64,000 nucleotides of DNA, from assembly GCA_937874185.1 (NCBI GenBank), contig CALNAK010000013.1, forward strand, positions 62,001 to 126,000, in the 5' to 3' direction. The stretch is from an uncultured Lactobacillus sp. GTDB taxonomy: Bacteria > Bacillota > Bacilli > Lactobacillales > Lactobacillaceae. This document shows, in pieces, positions 24,387-33,470 of the stretch. The notes under the pieces were generated by a model. The model saw only the letters and a list, made by a program, of their open reading frames with translations. It made no database searches and had not been told where the DNA came from. The stretch's first letter is position 1; each line of letters starts with the position of its first letter. A program made the translations under genes and the position numbers.

Positions 24387-25619
24387 ATGAAAGAAACACC
24401 GGAAAGAAAAAAAAGTTGGTTTTATAAATGGTTCTTGAATAACCAATTAACGGTGATTTTGATTAATGTATTTTTGGTATTTTTGATAATTTACTTATTT
24501 TCAAAAGTAAAATTTGTCTTTGATCCACTTAATCAGATCCTAGGAATTACGATGCCACCAGTTATTTTGGCGTTAGTATTGTATTACTTGATTAATCCGT
24601 TGATAAACGTTTTAGAGGATAAATTCCATGTTAAACGAGTCATTTCAATTATCTTTGTTTTTATAATTATTTTGGCATTATTGATTTGGGGAGTTATGTC
24701 CTTGATTCCATTTGTTCAAGAACAGATTGATTCCTTAGTCAAAAATTGGCCACAGTATTGGAACTCTTTGAATAAGAGCTTACAGAATATGTTTTCAGAC
24801 CCCAAGTTGCACATTGTTAGAGATCGTCTTGTCGAAACCAATGCTAGTGTTACAAAGAGTTTTGAGAGGTCGATGGACCAGATTTTGCCACAGACAGTCA
24901 ATAATATCAGTTCAGCAGTTAGTTTGTTGACGAACGTTGTGGTAATTTTGATGACTGCACCATTTATTTTGTTCTTCATGTTGAAAGATAAGCATAAGTT
25001 TAAAGCTTCTATAGTTAAGTTTATGCCTGACCGTATTAAGAAGTCGGTTGGGGATATGTTGACAGAAATGAGTCAATCACTCAGTTCTTATATTACAGGT
25101 CAACTGACAGTTGCTTTCTGGGTAGCTGTGATGTTCTTCGTTGGTTATCTAATTATTGGGCAACGTTATGCCTTAGTTTTGGGTATTGTAGCCGGAATCC
25201 TAAACTTGATTCCTTATATTGGTTCAACCTTGGCGTTAGTGCCTTCATTGGTTATTGCGGCTTTCATTGCGCCATCAATGGTTCTAAAAGTACTAATTGT
25301 CTTTATTGTTGAACAAACAGTTGAAACACGAGTTATTTCACCTATTATTGTAGGTAACAAGATGCAGATGCACCCAGTTACAACAATCCTGGTATTGTTG
25401 GTTTCTGCAGGATTATATGGATTAGTCGGAATGGTTGCTGGTATTCCAATTTTTGCTATCTTGAAGATAATCTTCACAAGATTCTTCAATTGGTTCAAAC
25501 GAACTTCAACTTGGTATGAAGATGAACCAAAACCGGAGCCAGAGCTTGATAGCCCCGATAAAGAAAAAGAAATAACAGATAAAGAATCTACAGATGATTC
25601 AAAGAAAATTCACAAATAA
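24387..25619 (+). CDS. AI-2E family membrane transporter (PerM-like)
   Basis: This 410-residue protein has about eight membrane helices in the AI-2E exporter/PerM arrangement: two near the N-terminus, one around residues 70-95, a loop region (about 110-190), then LLTNVVVILMTAPFILFFML and the C-terminal group including YALVLGIVAGILNLIPYIGS and the EQTVETRVISPIIVG motif. Members have been proposed to export autoinducer-2 or ions. The last 45 residues are highly charged (acidic and lysine-rich). ATG at 24387 follows GGGGAG. Substrate is not predictable. Confidence 0.88.
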   Translation: MKETPERKKSWFYKWFLNNQLTVILINVFLVFLIIYLFSKVKFVFDPLNQILGITMPPVILALVLYYLINPLINVLEDKFHVKRVISIIFVFIIILALLIWGVMSLIPFVQEQIDSLVKNWPQYWNSLNKSLQNMFSDPKLHIVRDRLVETNASVTKSFERSMDQILPQTVNNISSAVSLLTNVVVILMTAPFILFFMLKDKHKFKASIVKFMPDRIKKSVGDMLTEMSQSLSSYITGQLTVAFWVAVMFFVGYLIIGQRYALVLGIVAGILNLIPYIGSTLALVPSLVIAAFIAPSMVLKVLIVFIVEQTVETRVISPIIVGNKMQMHPVTTILVLLVSAGLYGLVGMVAGIPIFAILKIIFTRFFNWFKRTSTWYEDEPKPEPELDSPDKEKEITDKESTDDSKKIHK

Positions 25620-25631
25620 TTCACATTTTTA

Positions 25632-25660
25632 TTGTCTAGACCGGGCATATCGTTTATAAT
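25632..25660 (+). promoter_or_regulatory. Strong sigma-A-type promoter with no following gene
   Basis: TTGTCT (25632-25637) and TATAAT (25655-25660) are separated by exactly 17 bp. Transcription would start near 25667, inside a stretch without ORF that ends in an intrinsic terminator at 25780. Confidence 0.65.
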
Positions 25661-25666
25661 GTTTAT

Positions 25667-25780
25667 TGAGTTTGCGGTTGTTTGTTTTTCTCAGAAGTGA
25701 TTTTGACAAAAGCAAATAAACATAAAGCTATACTAGCGCATGTCCTTGCTGTGGTTTTCACCGAGGGTATGCGCTTTTTT
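25667..25780 (+). ncRNA. Candidate small RNA or attenuated leader of about 114 nt
   Basis: The stretch between the promoter at 25632-25660 and the T-tract at 25775-25780 holds no ORF with a ribosome binding site. Its 3' part (25736-25780) folds into a long stem: GCGCATGTCCTTG pairs, with some G-U pairs, with CGAGGGTATGCGC around an inner GTG-GTTTT-CAC tip, followed by six T. It could be an independent small RNA, or the terminated leader of trmL from which the IS element has since separated it. I cannot match it to a named RNA family. Confidence 0.5.
25736..25780 (+). terminator. Intrinsic terminator ending the candidate RNA
   Basis: GCGCAT/ATGCGC closes a long stem-loop immediately followed by TTTTTT. 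It could also serve the AI-2E-family gene upstream. Confidence 0.8.
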
Positions 25781-25785
25781 GAGTC

Positions 25786-25959
25786 AACCACCACTGACTA
25801 AAGTCAGTGGCTTGTGAGCCACAACCTCAAAAAGTTATGGAATCACAATTTGCATAGATACGGATTGTTTGCTTAGCCAATCGCAATTGTAACTAAGTAG
25901 GGACAAGCTAATTACCAATGCCTTTTATGTTCCCAGGTTGCCATAGGAACTTCTTATAT
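25786..25959 (-). ncRNA. Candidate omega RNA scaffold of TnpB
   Basis: In characterised TnpB systems the guide RNA is made from the 3' end of tnpB plus the adjacent right end, and the guide is the flanking DNA just outside the element. The 175-nt region between the tnpB stop and the left element boundary is non-coding, conserved in layout and ends in the 9-bp palindrome. The guide would then be complementary-strand sequence left of about 25785, within the small-RNA terminator. This is inference from position; the RNA boundaries are not visible. Confidence 0.4.
25791..25810. repeat. Subterminal palindrome at the tnpB 3' side of the element
   Basis: CCACTGACT and AGTCAGTGG form a perfect 9-bp stem with an AA tip. 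In this element group the hairpin near the tnpB 3' end belongs to the right end and, as RNA, to the guide-RNA scaffold. Confidence 0.75.
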
Positions 25960-27204
25960 CTATTGAGCTAATACCAATTGGCCCTTTTCAAGTATATTAT
26001 TAGCCGCATTCCAGTCCCTTATGTGATGAACTCCACAATTTGGACAATTCCACTCCCTATCACTAAGGGTTAATTTTTCTGTATCATTTGTTCCCATCAC
26101 AAACTTACAACTATTGCATGTTTGAGTAGTGTTTTTAGGGTCAACAGTAATGAATTTTCGGCCATATAGATTGGCCTTATATTCTAACATTCCTAAAAAT
26201 GTCCTCCATCCAGCATCAGCTATACTCATTGCAAGTGCATGATTCTTCAATAAGTTCTTGCTTCTTAGTTCTTCTGCGATTACTTGATCGTGATTCTTGA
26301 TCAATGTAGTCGATAGTTTTTGTAAGAAGTTTTTTCTTTGTTTACGAACCTTGTTTAGTAACTTTGAAACTAATAAACGTTGTTTTTGATAGTTTTTACA
26401 ACAACGTAAAGCACGGTGCTCTTTCTTTGCTCGAACTTGTCGTCTTGATAGTTTTCTTTGTTCTTTACCCAATCTTTTTTTGATGGTTCGATAATACCTT
26501 GGATTAGCAACAACATTACCATTACTATCTGTAAGAAAGTTCTTAGTATTAAGATCAATACCTAACTTACTTCCCACGGACACCATCTTTTTAACGAATG
26601 GTTTATCAGATGCCAATTGTATGGATAAGAAAAAGTTCCCAATGGAGTCTTTTGAAATGGTTACGGTACCTATTCTAATTTCATTTTTAAGATTTAATAT
26701 ATCAAATCGAGATGCCTTTAATCGTATCCGTCCTAATTTTGGAACAAAAATATGCTTTTTATCCAAAAATCTGACTGTCCCATTCGTCATACAGGTATGT
26801 TTTCTATTAGGATACTGACAATTAGTCTGATATTTCCATTCATAACTTTTCCGATGGAATTTTGGCACACCAGATTTATGTACCTTATGGAATAAGTTCC
26901 ATGCCTTTTGATAATTTTGAATGGCGTTGGCCTTTGTAAGACTATCAATTCTTCTATCTTCCAAGAATTGATAATGATTCGATAATTGTCTAGCACTTCT
27001 TCTTGATTTAAGTTGTTCTATCCTTTGCTGGACTATTTTAATGGGTAAAGTAATTTTCTTTAGTTGATACAATTCCTTGTTGAGAGCTACCATTTGGTTA
27101 TAAATAAACCGACTCGCATCAGAATTAACTTTAATGATTTTTTTCTGATGATCACTAGGATAAATTCTAACCTTCATACCATATTTATACTCAAGTTCTG
27201 CCAT
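25960..27204 (-). CDS. tnpB: TnpB RNA-guided endonuclease, apparently intact
   Basis: The 414-residue protein has the TnpB domain order: a helix-turn-helix-like N-terminus (YGMKVRIYPSDHQKK), a wedge/REC region and a RuvC core with all three acidic residues: D217 in KLGIDLNTK, E311 in VIAEELRSKN and D397 in IRDWNAANNI. The zinc finger (CNSC...CPNC) lies between the last two. It therefore looks catalytically competent. The ATG at 27204 fits the family start; a longer frame opens at 27249, with AAGGAG at its beginning, and could add 15 residues. TnpB uses an element-derived guide RNA to cut DNA and favour retention of the element. Confidence 0.9.
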   Translation of the reverse strand: MAELEYKYGMKVRIYPSDHQKKIIKVNSDASRFIYNQMVALNKELYQLKKITLPIKIVQQRIEQLKSRRSARQLSNHYQFLEDRRIDSLTKANAIQNYQKAWNLFHKVHKSGVPKFHRKSYEWKYQTNCQYPNRKHTCMTNGTVRFLDKKHIFVPKLGRIRLKASRFDILNLKNEIRIGTVTISKDSIGNFFLSIQLASDKPFVKKMVSVGSKLGIDLNTKNFLTDSNGNVVANPRYYRTIKKRLGKEQRKLSRRQVRAKKEHRALRCCKNYQKQRLLVSKLLNKVRKQRKNFLQKLSTTLIKNHDQVIAEELRSKNLLKNHALAMSIADAGWRTFLGMLEYKANLYGRKFITVDPKNTTQTCNSCKFVMGTNDTEKLTLSDREWNCPNCGVHHIRDWNAANNILEKGQLVLAQ

Positions 27205-27416
27205 TGATTTCGTTGTTTTCACCTTCTCCTTATTCCATATCAATATCATATAGAGTTAGTGGAGAAGCAGATACATCTATTTCTATTTTAATTTATAAGT
27301 TTTTATCACGAACAAACGTTCTTATACCGTAATTAAGACCTCATTATTGATTTATTTTTACATGACAAAATATCGGTAAAGCAAGAAGGGTCCCTCATGG
27401 GACTATGCCTATCCAT

Positions 27417-27436
27417 CCCATGACTAAAGTTATGGG
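27417..27436. repeat. Subterminal palindrome at the tnpB 5' side of the element
   Basis: CCCATGACT and AGTTATGGG form a 9-bp stem with one G-T pair and the same AA tip as the hairpin at 25791-25810. Confidence 0.75.
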
Positions 27437-27477
27437 ATTCCCGGCTAACTAATTCTTAAAAGGAGAATAAAAAATAA

Positions 27478-27987
27478 ATGACTAATCACATTGCACTTTA
27501 CGAACCACTAATGCCAGCCAATACTGGAAATATTGCTAGAACTTGTGCTGGAACAAATACCAAATTACACTTGATCCGTCCACTTGGATTCAGTACTGAT
27601 GATGCTCATATGAAGCGTGCAGGACTAGACTATTGGGAAAAAGTTGATATTACTTATCATGATAGTTTGGATGACTTCTTAAATTCTGTTCCAGATGATA
27701 AATATTTATATCTGATTACCAAATTTTCTGATAAAATTTATAGTGACCAGGATTTAAGTGATACTTCAGTCGACCATTACTTCTTATTTGGTAAGGAAAC
27801 AACCGGATTGCCTGAGGATTTCATGCGCCGTAATCCAGAAAAGTGTTTGAGAATTCCAATGAGCGATAATATTCGTGCCTTGAATTTATCTAACAGTGCT
27901 GCTTTAGTAATCTATGAAGCGGTTCGTCAACAACACTTTGCGGGGTTAGAATTAAGTCATCACTATGAACACGATAAATTAGATTAG
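27478..27987 (+). CDS. trmL: tRNA (cytidine(34)-2'-O)-methyltransferase
   Basis: This 169-residue SPOUT enzyme has the TrmL motifs: YEPLMPANTGNIARTCAGT at the N-terminus, LIRPLGF, and the knotted C-terminal segment FGKETTGLPEDFM...RIPMSDNIRALNLSNSAALVIYE. It methylates the ribose of the wobble base in certain leucine tRNAs using S-adenosylmethionine. The ATG at 27478 has AGGAG 12 bp upstream. The IS element ends only about 30 bp before the ribosome binding-site region, so the original promoter may have been displaced. It precedes a DUF1149 gene by 10 bp. Confidence 0.93.
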   Translation: MTNHIALYEPLMPANTGNIARTCAGTNTKLHLIRPLGFSTDDAHMKRAGLDYWEKVDITYHDSLDDFLNSVPDDKYLYLITKFSDKIYSDQDLSDTSVDHYFLFGKETTGLPEDFMRRNPEKCLRIPMSDNIRALNLSNSAALVIYEAVRQQHFAGLELSHHYEHDKLD

Positions 27988-27997
27988 GGGATATATT

Positions 27998-28444
27998 ATG
28001 AAAACTAATAAAGGTGTAGTAAATGTTCAATCATTCCATTATGATGTAGAATCACCAAGTGCCGATGTTAAGACAGAACTAAATATCAACATTGAGCATC
28101 CGGATCTGAAAGATGAGAAGGGTGATCCATTAAATGAGGACGAAGGAAAAATTTTACAAGTTGTTGTTCCTTTTGAAATTCATACAGAAAATGCTCCATT
28201 TAAAGTATCTGGACTTATTGGTCAAGTTGTTCAACCAATCGGTTTCCATGGAGAAATCGAAGACTTGCAAGCCAAAGATGTTCAACAGCTTTCACGTCCA
28301 GTCGTTGAATATATTGAAACCTTAACTTATCAAGTAACTAGTGTTGCATTGAACCGAGGGTTCTCATTGAACTTCACGAAAGATGTTGACATTAAACCAA
28401 ATGATGCAATGAACGATTTAAGAAAAAAAGAAGATAACAAATAA
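27998..28444 (+). CDS. DUF1149 family protein
   Basis: This 148-residue soluble protein matches the lactic acid bacterial family DUF1149 (also related to SecB-like folds in distant comparisons): VQSFHYDVESP near the start, then repeated beta strands (VVPFEIHTENAPFKVSGLIGQ) and a helix with YIETLTYQVTSVALNRG. No catalytic residues stand out. It follows trmL after 10 bp and is closed by a terminator, so they form a two-gene operon. Function is unknown; a chaperone-like role is only a guess from the fold resemblance. Confidence 0.75.
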   Translation: MKTNKGVVNVQSFHYDVESPSADVKTELNINIEHPDLKDEKGDPLNEDEGKILQVVVPFEIHTENAPFKVSGLIGQVVQPIGFHGEIEDLQAKDVQQLSRPVVEYIETLTYQVTSVALNRGFSLNFTKDVDIKPNDAMNDLRKKEDNK

Positions 28445-28468
28445 CAGTCCAGCAGGGCTGTTTTTTTT
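28443..28468 (+). terminator. Terminator after trmL-DUF1149
   Basis: AACAGTCC pairs with GGGCTGTT around a tight loop, followed by eight T. Confidence 0.85.
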
Positions 28469-28525
28469 GACGTCTAAAAAAGGTATACTTTTAGAAGATG
28501 AATTTTAAAATTTTGTGAGGTACTT

Positions 28526-30955
28526 ATGGCAAGAAAAAAGGCAACTACGAAGCCTAGAAAGAGAAAAACCACTACTAATAATTCAAGACTAATTAGATCA
28601 CTAATTAGTTTAGTATGGATAATCCTATCAATTTTGGGATTATTCAAATTCGGTATTGTTGGTAAAACATTCGATAACTTTTACAGAATATTTGTGGGTG
28701 ACAGTTATCCGGTATTATTGATTATTAGTATTTTTGTTGGTGCCTTTATTATTGCAACGGGAAGAATACCCGTTATGACACCAAAAAGAAATTTTGGTTT
28801 GATGTTCGTTTATCTAGGAACACTAATCATTTTACATGGCATCTTTTTCTCAAATATGTCGTTATATCACAACTATAACCTTGTAACGTGGAATACTTTG
28901 GCCGCGGATATGACACAAGTATCTGTGAATGATTCTGTTGGTGGAGGGATGATTGGTTCATATCTATACAGTTTCTTCATGCCAATGTTTTCTACTGTGG
29001 GGACGTATTTTGTGACAGCACTAATAATTTTTATTGGGATATTAATGTTGCTTAACGTCACAATGAAACAGGTATCGGTTGTTACTACCAATATTTTAGT
29101 TTATATAAAACATACAGGTATCAAGTTAAAGGACGCCGTTACAGGCAAGTATGGCGATTATGTTGACCAACGAGCTGTTGCTAAGGAAAAAGAAAATAAA
29201 GTTAAACCTAAGCCGGTCGTTGAACGTGATAACGATAAGTTTAAAGATGTTAATAGTTTTGCTCGTAATAATACTGAACCTGAGGCAAATGATTCTGATT
29301 TCCATATTGATATGCCAACATCTTCAGAAGCAGCCAATGTGGCTGATTTAATGGGTAAGACTCCGGATGAAGCAGCTGATGCAACATCAGATAAGACAAC
29401 TGATAAAGCTCAGATCATGTCTAAGCCATATGGAATAGACGGTACAAAGGATAAAGATTTACCAGATCCAGTTAGCTTTAAACAAAGTGGAACTGATGAA
29501 TCTGATTATCAATTACCAAGTCCAGATTTATTGAAACAAGTTCCACAAACTGATCAGACTTCAGAAGTACGTTTGATTGATGAAAATAAAGATAAGTTGA
29601 AACAGACATTCAAGAGTTTTGGTGTTGATGTCGAAGTTAAGAAAGCTAGTTTAGGACCAACAATTACTAAATATGAAGTTCAACCAGCTGTTGGTGTTAA
29701 AGTAAGTAAGATTGTTAATTTGGCCGATGATTTAGCCTTGGCTTTGGCCGCAAAAGATATTCGTATCGAAGCACCGATTCCAGGGAAACCATTTGTCGGA
29801 ATAGAAGTTCCTAACCGAACTATTTCGACTGTTTCATTTAGAGATATCACTGAAAATCAAAAAGATAAGACGCATCCTTTGGTTGTTCCACTTGGAAAAG
29901 ATGTTTCAGGTAATATTATTGAAGCTGACATCACGAAGATGCCCCATTTATTAATTGCTGGTTCAACTGGTAGTGGTAAATCTGTTGCTATCAATACAAT
30001 TATTACTGGTATTTTGATGAAAGCTAAACCTAGTGAGGTTAAATTGATTCTGATTGATCCTAAGATGGTTGAGTTGAATGTTTATAACGGTGTACCTCAT
30101 TTGTTAATACCAGTTGTCACAGATGCTAGACGTGCCGCTGGTGCGCTTCAAAAAGCTGTTAAGGAAATGGAACGCCGTTACAAATTGTTTGCGGAAACAA
30201 GTCACCGTAATATTGGTGAGTACAATGCAGACGTTGATAAGTTCAATAAAACAGCTGAAGACGATCAGAAGATGGAACGTTTATCTTATATCGTCGTTAT
30301 AGTTGATGAATTGTCAGATTTGATGATGGTTGCTGGACATGAAGTTGAAGCTGCCATTGTTCGTTTAGCACAAATGGCTCGTGCCGCTGGATTACACATT
30401 ATTATTGCAACACAACGTCCTTCTGTTGATGTTATTACTGGTTTGATCAAAGCTAATATTCCATCAAGAATGGCTTTCGCTGTTTCAAGTGGGATTGATT
30501 CAAGAACTATCCTTGATTCTGTCGGTGCTGAGAAGCTCTTAGGACGAGGGGATATGCTTTTCCAACCAATTGGGAAGAGTAAGCCAGTTAGACTTCAGGG
30601 GGCTTATATTTCTGAATCAGAGGTGGAAAATGTTGTTAAGTTCATTAGCAATCAACAAGAAGCTGAGTATGATGAAGATATGATTCCAACCGATGTTGAT
30701 GAGGGCTCTTCAAGTGATGATAAACCTAATGATGAATATTGGGACGATGCAGTTGAAATGATTGTTAAACAACAGTCTGCCAGCGTTTCTATGTTACAAA
30801 GACGATTCCAAATCGGTTATAATCGTGCCGCTAGAATGGTCGATGAGATGGAGGCCAAGGGTATCGTTGGTGCATCAGAAGGTAGTAAACCACGAAAGGT
30901 TCTAATTACTGAGGAACAGTTAGATACAATTAGAAAAAATCAGGTGAAAAATTGA
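28526..30955 (+). CDS. ftsK: FtsK/SpoIIIE-family DNA translocase
   Basis: This 809-residue protein has four N-terminal membrane helices (about residues 22-185), a polar linker to residue 350, and the hexameric motor: Walker A GSTGSGKSVA starting near residue 479, Walker B VVIVDELSDLMM and the HIIIATQRPSVDVITG segment. The C-terminal 70 residues form the winged-helix gamma domain that reads polar DNA motifs. It moves chromosome ends through the closing division septum. The ATG at 28526 follows GTGAGG. Its stop overlaps the next gene by 4 bp. Confidence 0.95.
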   Translation: MARKKATTKPRKRKTTTNNSRLIRSLISLVWIILSILGLFKFGIVGKTFDNFYRIFVGDSYPVLLIISIFVGAFIIATGRIPVMTPKRNFGLMFVYLGTLIILHGIFFSNMSLYHNYNLVTWNTLAADMTQVSVNDSVGGGMIGSYLYSFFMPMFSTVGTYFVTALIIFIGILMLLNVTMKQVSVVTTNILVYIKHTGIKLKDAVTGKYGDYVDQRAVAKEKENKVKPKPVVERDNDKFKDVNSFARNNTEPEANDSDFHIDMPTSSEAANVADLMGKTPDEAADATSDKTTDKAQIMSKPYGIDGTKDKDLPDPVSFKQSGTDESDYQLPSPDLLKQVPQTDQTSEVRLIDENKDKLKQTFKSFGVDVEVKKASLGPTITKYEVQPAVGVKVSKIVNLADDLALALAAKDIRIEAPIPGKPFVGIEVPNRTISTVSFRDITENQKDKTHPLVVPLGKDVSGNIIEADITKMPHLLIAGSTGSGKSVAINTIITGILMKAKPSEVKLILIDPKMVELNVYNGVPHLLIPVVTDARRAAGALQKAVKEMERRYKLFAETSHRNIGEYNADVDKFNKTAEDDQKMERLSYIVVIVDELSDLMMVAGHEVEAAIVRLAQMARAAGLHIIIATQRPSVDVITGLIKANIPSRMAFAVSSGIDSRTILDSVGAEKLLGRGDMLFQPIGKSKPVRLQGAYISESEVENVVKFISNQQEAEYDEDMIPTDVDEGSSSDDKPNDEYWDDAVEMIVKQQSASVSMLQRRFQIGYNRAARMVDEMEAKGIVGASEGSKPRKVLITEEQLDTIRKNQVKN

Positions 30956-32232
30956 GAAAAACACTAGCAAAGAATATTTTCTTGAATATTACTCCAATTA
31001 AAAAATTTCGAACTATCAAAATTCAAATGGATTTCCTACGTCCATTAGATAAAGAAGAAACAACTAGCCGTCGACTATTGGCTAATGTTTTATCTAATTC
31101 GACTAAAGATTATCCCAGTTTTCGAGCGATAAATGACCGAGAAATGGAACTGTATGGTTCAGAGATCAATGTCTTTACACGTAATCTGTTGAATTTTAAT
31201 GATTTGGCATTCAGTGTTGAATTCGCTGATCCTAGTTTCCTAATTAATGGCAAAACACAAATCAAAGATAATTTAGATTTATTAGGTGAGATTATTTTTA
31301 AACCTAATTTGAATGGAAATAAATTCGATGAAACATCCTTTGATACTGAAAAAAGAAATTTAATGTCCAACTTAGTTTCAATTCAAGATAATCAAGATTT
31401 AGTTAGTTCACTGGGATTAGCAAAATTAATCTATCGCAATGATCCTAATCGTCAGGTACCCATTTTTGGTGGTATTGAACAGCTAAAGGGATTGACCAAT
31501 GAGGAACTATTAAAGTCTTATCAGGATGTTATTAAGAATGATACTGTTGTGATCAATGTTGTTGGTAATGTTGATGAAACAGAATTTTTGAAGGAATTGA
31601 ATGACAGTATTTTTTATAATGAATTACAAAATGATCGTAATGATTTGAAAATTTCTTTTGATAAATTCGATGACTTAATTGCCCAGCCAGCACTGCAAAT
31701 TGATCATAAAAAACTGAATCAGAGTCGGATAGCTTTGGCTTATGCGACTGAGGGTGTTTCTAAAGACTTTAGTCGTTTGGCACCACAAGTTATGAATTTA
31801 ATTCTTGGTGGGGATGACCAGTCGCAATTATTCTTACAAGTTCGTGAGAAGAACAGTTTGGCCTATTCAGTTTCTAGTTCATACCAACCAATTAGTCATC
31901 TGGTAACGATTCAAGCTGGGCTTGATTCTGATTCCGTTGATAAGGCTTTAGATTTAATCAATAAGCAAATTGAATATATTCGTGAAGGTAAATTTACAGA
32001 CGCACAAGTTGATCATGCTCAAAAAGTTATGTTGACACGTCGTAAGATTTCTCCAGATTCAATTCAACATTATATTATGCGTAATATCTGGGAAACAATT
32101 TATCCTAAGACATTATTGACTGATGAACAATTCGATGATGAGTTGAGAATACTTGATAAGAAACATGTTGCTAGTGTTGCGGAACATATGCATGCAATTG
32201 CTAAGTATGAGTTGATTGGAGATTCCGAATGA
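30952..32232 (+). CDS. ymfF: M16 peptidase-like protein without zinc motif (YmfF)
   Basis: This 426-residue protein is an M16-family member that lacks the HxxEH zinc site and so is the inactive partner of a heterodimer with the next gene product. Family features include SRRLLANVLSNSTKDYPSF and the glycine-rich GDDQSQLFLQVREKNSLAYSVSSSYQ segment typical of the non-catalytic half. Translation starts with TTG at 30952, overlapping the ftsK stop, with AGGTGA upstream. In B. subtilis ymfF, ymfH and ymfI are linked to modification of elongation factor P; the same three-gene order is seen here. Confidence 0.88.
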   Translation: MRKTLAKNIFLNITPIKKFRTIKIQMDFLRPLDKEETTSRRLLANVLSNSTKDYPSFRAINDREMELYGSEINVFTRNLLNFNDLAFSVEFADPSFLINGKTQIKDNLDLLGEIIFKPNLNGNKFDETSFDTEKRNLMSNLVSIQDNQDLVSSLGLAKLIYRNDPNRQVPIFGGIEQLKGLTNEELLKSYQDVIKNDTVVINVVGNVDETEFLKELNDSIFYNELQNDRNDLKISFDKFDDLIAQPALQIDHKKLNQSRIALAYATEGVSKDFSRLAPQVMNLILGGDDQSQLFLQVREKNSLAYSVSSSYQPISHLVTIQAGLDSDSVDKALDLINKQIEYIREGKFTDAQVDHAQKVMLTRRKISPDSIQHYIMRNIWETIYPKTLLTDEQFDDELRILDKKHVASVAEHMHAIAKYELIGDSE

Positions 32233-33467
32233 CCGATAAATTAGAAAAACAGATTAAGAAATTAGATAACGGTTTTCAGATTAGTGTGGTTCCATTAGCT
32301 GGATATAACCAAGTTTATGGTGTGGCTATGGCCAACTTTGGTTCAGTCGATACAAGAAAAAAGGATGGCGTCTTGCCATCTGGAATTGCCCATTTTATTG
32401 AACATAAGTTGTTTGCTAAACCAGATTACGATGTATCTGAGAAGTTTGCCAAATATGGTGCTAATTCAAATGCCTATACAAGTTATACGAAGACAGCCTA
32501 TTTATTTCAAACACTAGAAAATCCATATGATAATTTAGAAGTTTTGTTAGATCTGATTCAAAATCCATATTTTACTGATAAAAATGTTGCCTCCGAAAGA
32601 GGTATTATCGACCAAGAAATTCAAATGTATTTGGACATGCCTGAATTTGTTCTTGATGAACGTATTTTGGGACAGCTTTATCCCAATGATCCCATTTCAG
32701 AAGATATTGCTGGTTCAACTCAATCACTTCAGACAATTAATCGAGCAAACTTATTGCAGACATATCAAGAGAATTATCGTCCAGATAATATGAACTTGGT
32801 CTTAGTTGGTGATGTTGACTTTGAAAAAGTTGAAAGTATTGTAGAGAATTCTAATTTTCATACCTTGGAAACACCAATTGAGAAAACTTTTAATGATTTT
32901 GAACCAATTGGCCAGGGTGGACAAGATGAAATGGATATCAGTCAAGCTCGTGCAGCCTATGGAATTAGGATTGATACTGATTTAACAGGTGCTGAACTGG
33001 TTGAGAAACAATTTGAAATGAACATGGTTATGGAAACATTAATTGGTGAATCTTCCGAAAATTATCAAGAAATGAGCAAATTAGATCTAATTGATGATAG
33101 TTTTTCTTATAATGTTGTTGCAGAAAACAACTATTGTTTTATCATTGTTAGTGGGTCAACAAATGATCCTGATAAATTCCAGGATTATTTACGTAATCAT
33201 CTTTCATTTGAAAACTTTAAAAATGTTTTGACAGACGATAAATTTGAAAGAATTAAACGTGATGCAATTGGAGCATATCTTTTTGCACAGAATTCACCTG
33301 AAGCAATTGCTAATCAAATGGCAGAATTGTATTTCTATGATGTTGATTATCTACAATTGATTCATATGATTGATTCCATTCATAAGGAAAATCTTCTTGA
33401 GATTTCAGAGAAGTTCTTGAGAGATGATAATCGTACCTACTATAATTTGATACCAAGTGGGAAGTAA
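32229..33467 (+). CDS. ymfH: M16 peptidase with intact zinc motif (YmfH)
   Basis: This 412-residue M16 peptidase carries the inverted zinc motif HFIEH (about residues 55-59) with the downstream glutamate in ERGIIDQEIQMYLD. It would be the catalytic half of a heterodimer with YmfF. It overlaps ymfF by 4 bp and is followed after 3 bp by ymfI, so the three are co-translated. The natural peptide substrate is not clear from sequence; the genetic link to EF-P modification comes from B. subtilis. Confidence 0.9.
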   Translation: MTDKLEKQIKKLDNGFQISVVPLAGYNQVYGVAMANFGSVDTRKKDGVLPSGIAHFIEHKLFAKPDYDVSEKFAKYGANSNAYTSYTKTAYLFQTLENPYDNLEVLLDLIQNPYFTDKNVASERGIIDQEIQMYLDMPEFVLDERILGQLYPNDPISEDIAGSTQSLQTINRANLLQTYQENYRPDNMNLVLVGDVDFEKVESIVENSNFHTLETPIEKTFNDFEPIGQGGQDEMDISQARAAYGIRIDTDLTGAELVEKQFEMNMVMETLIGESSENYQEMSKLDLIDDSFSYNVVAENNYCFIIVSGSTNDPDKFQDYLRNHLSFENFKNVLTDDKFERIKRDAIGAYLFAQNSPEAIANQMAELYFYDVDYLQLIHMIDSIHKENLLEISEKFLRDDNRTYYNLIPSGK

Positions 33468-33470
33468 GCT

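Larger units (their letters stand above)
25785..27449 (-). mobile_element. IS200/IS605-group element carrying only tnpB
   Basis: The element comprises tnpB (minus strand) flanked by a subterminal palindrome at each side: CCACTGACT-AA-AGTCAGTGG at 25791-25810 and CCCATGACT-AA-AGTTATGGG at 27417-27436. Such paired hairpins with short TAA-type tips are the substrates of Y1 transposases. No tnpA gene or target duplication is present, which is normal for this group, so mobility would need a TnpA in trans. The exact ends are not certain to within about 10 bp. It lies between an intrinsic terminator and the trmL ribosome binding site. Confidence 0.8.
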
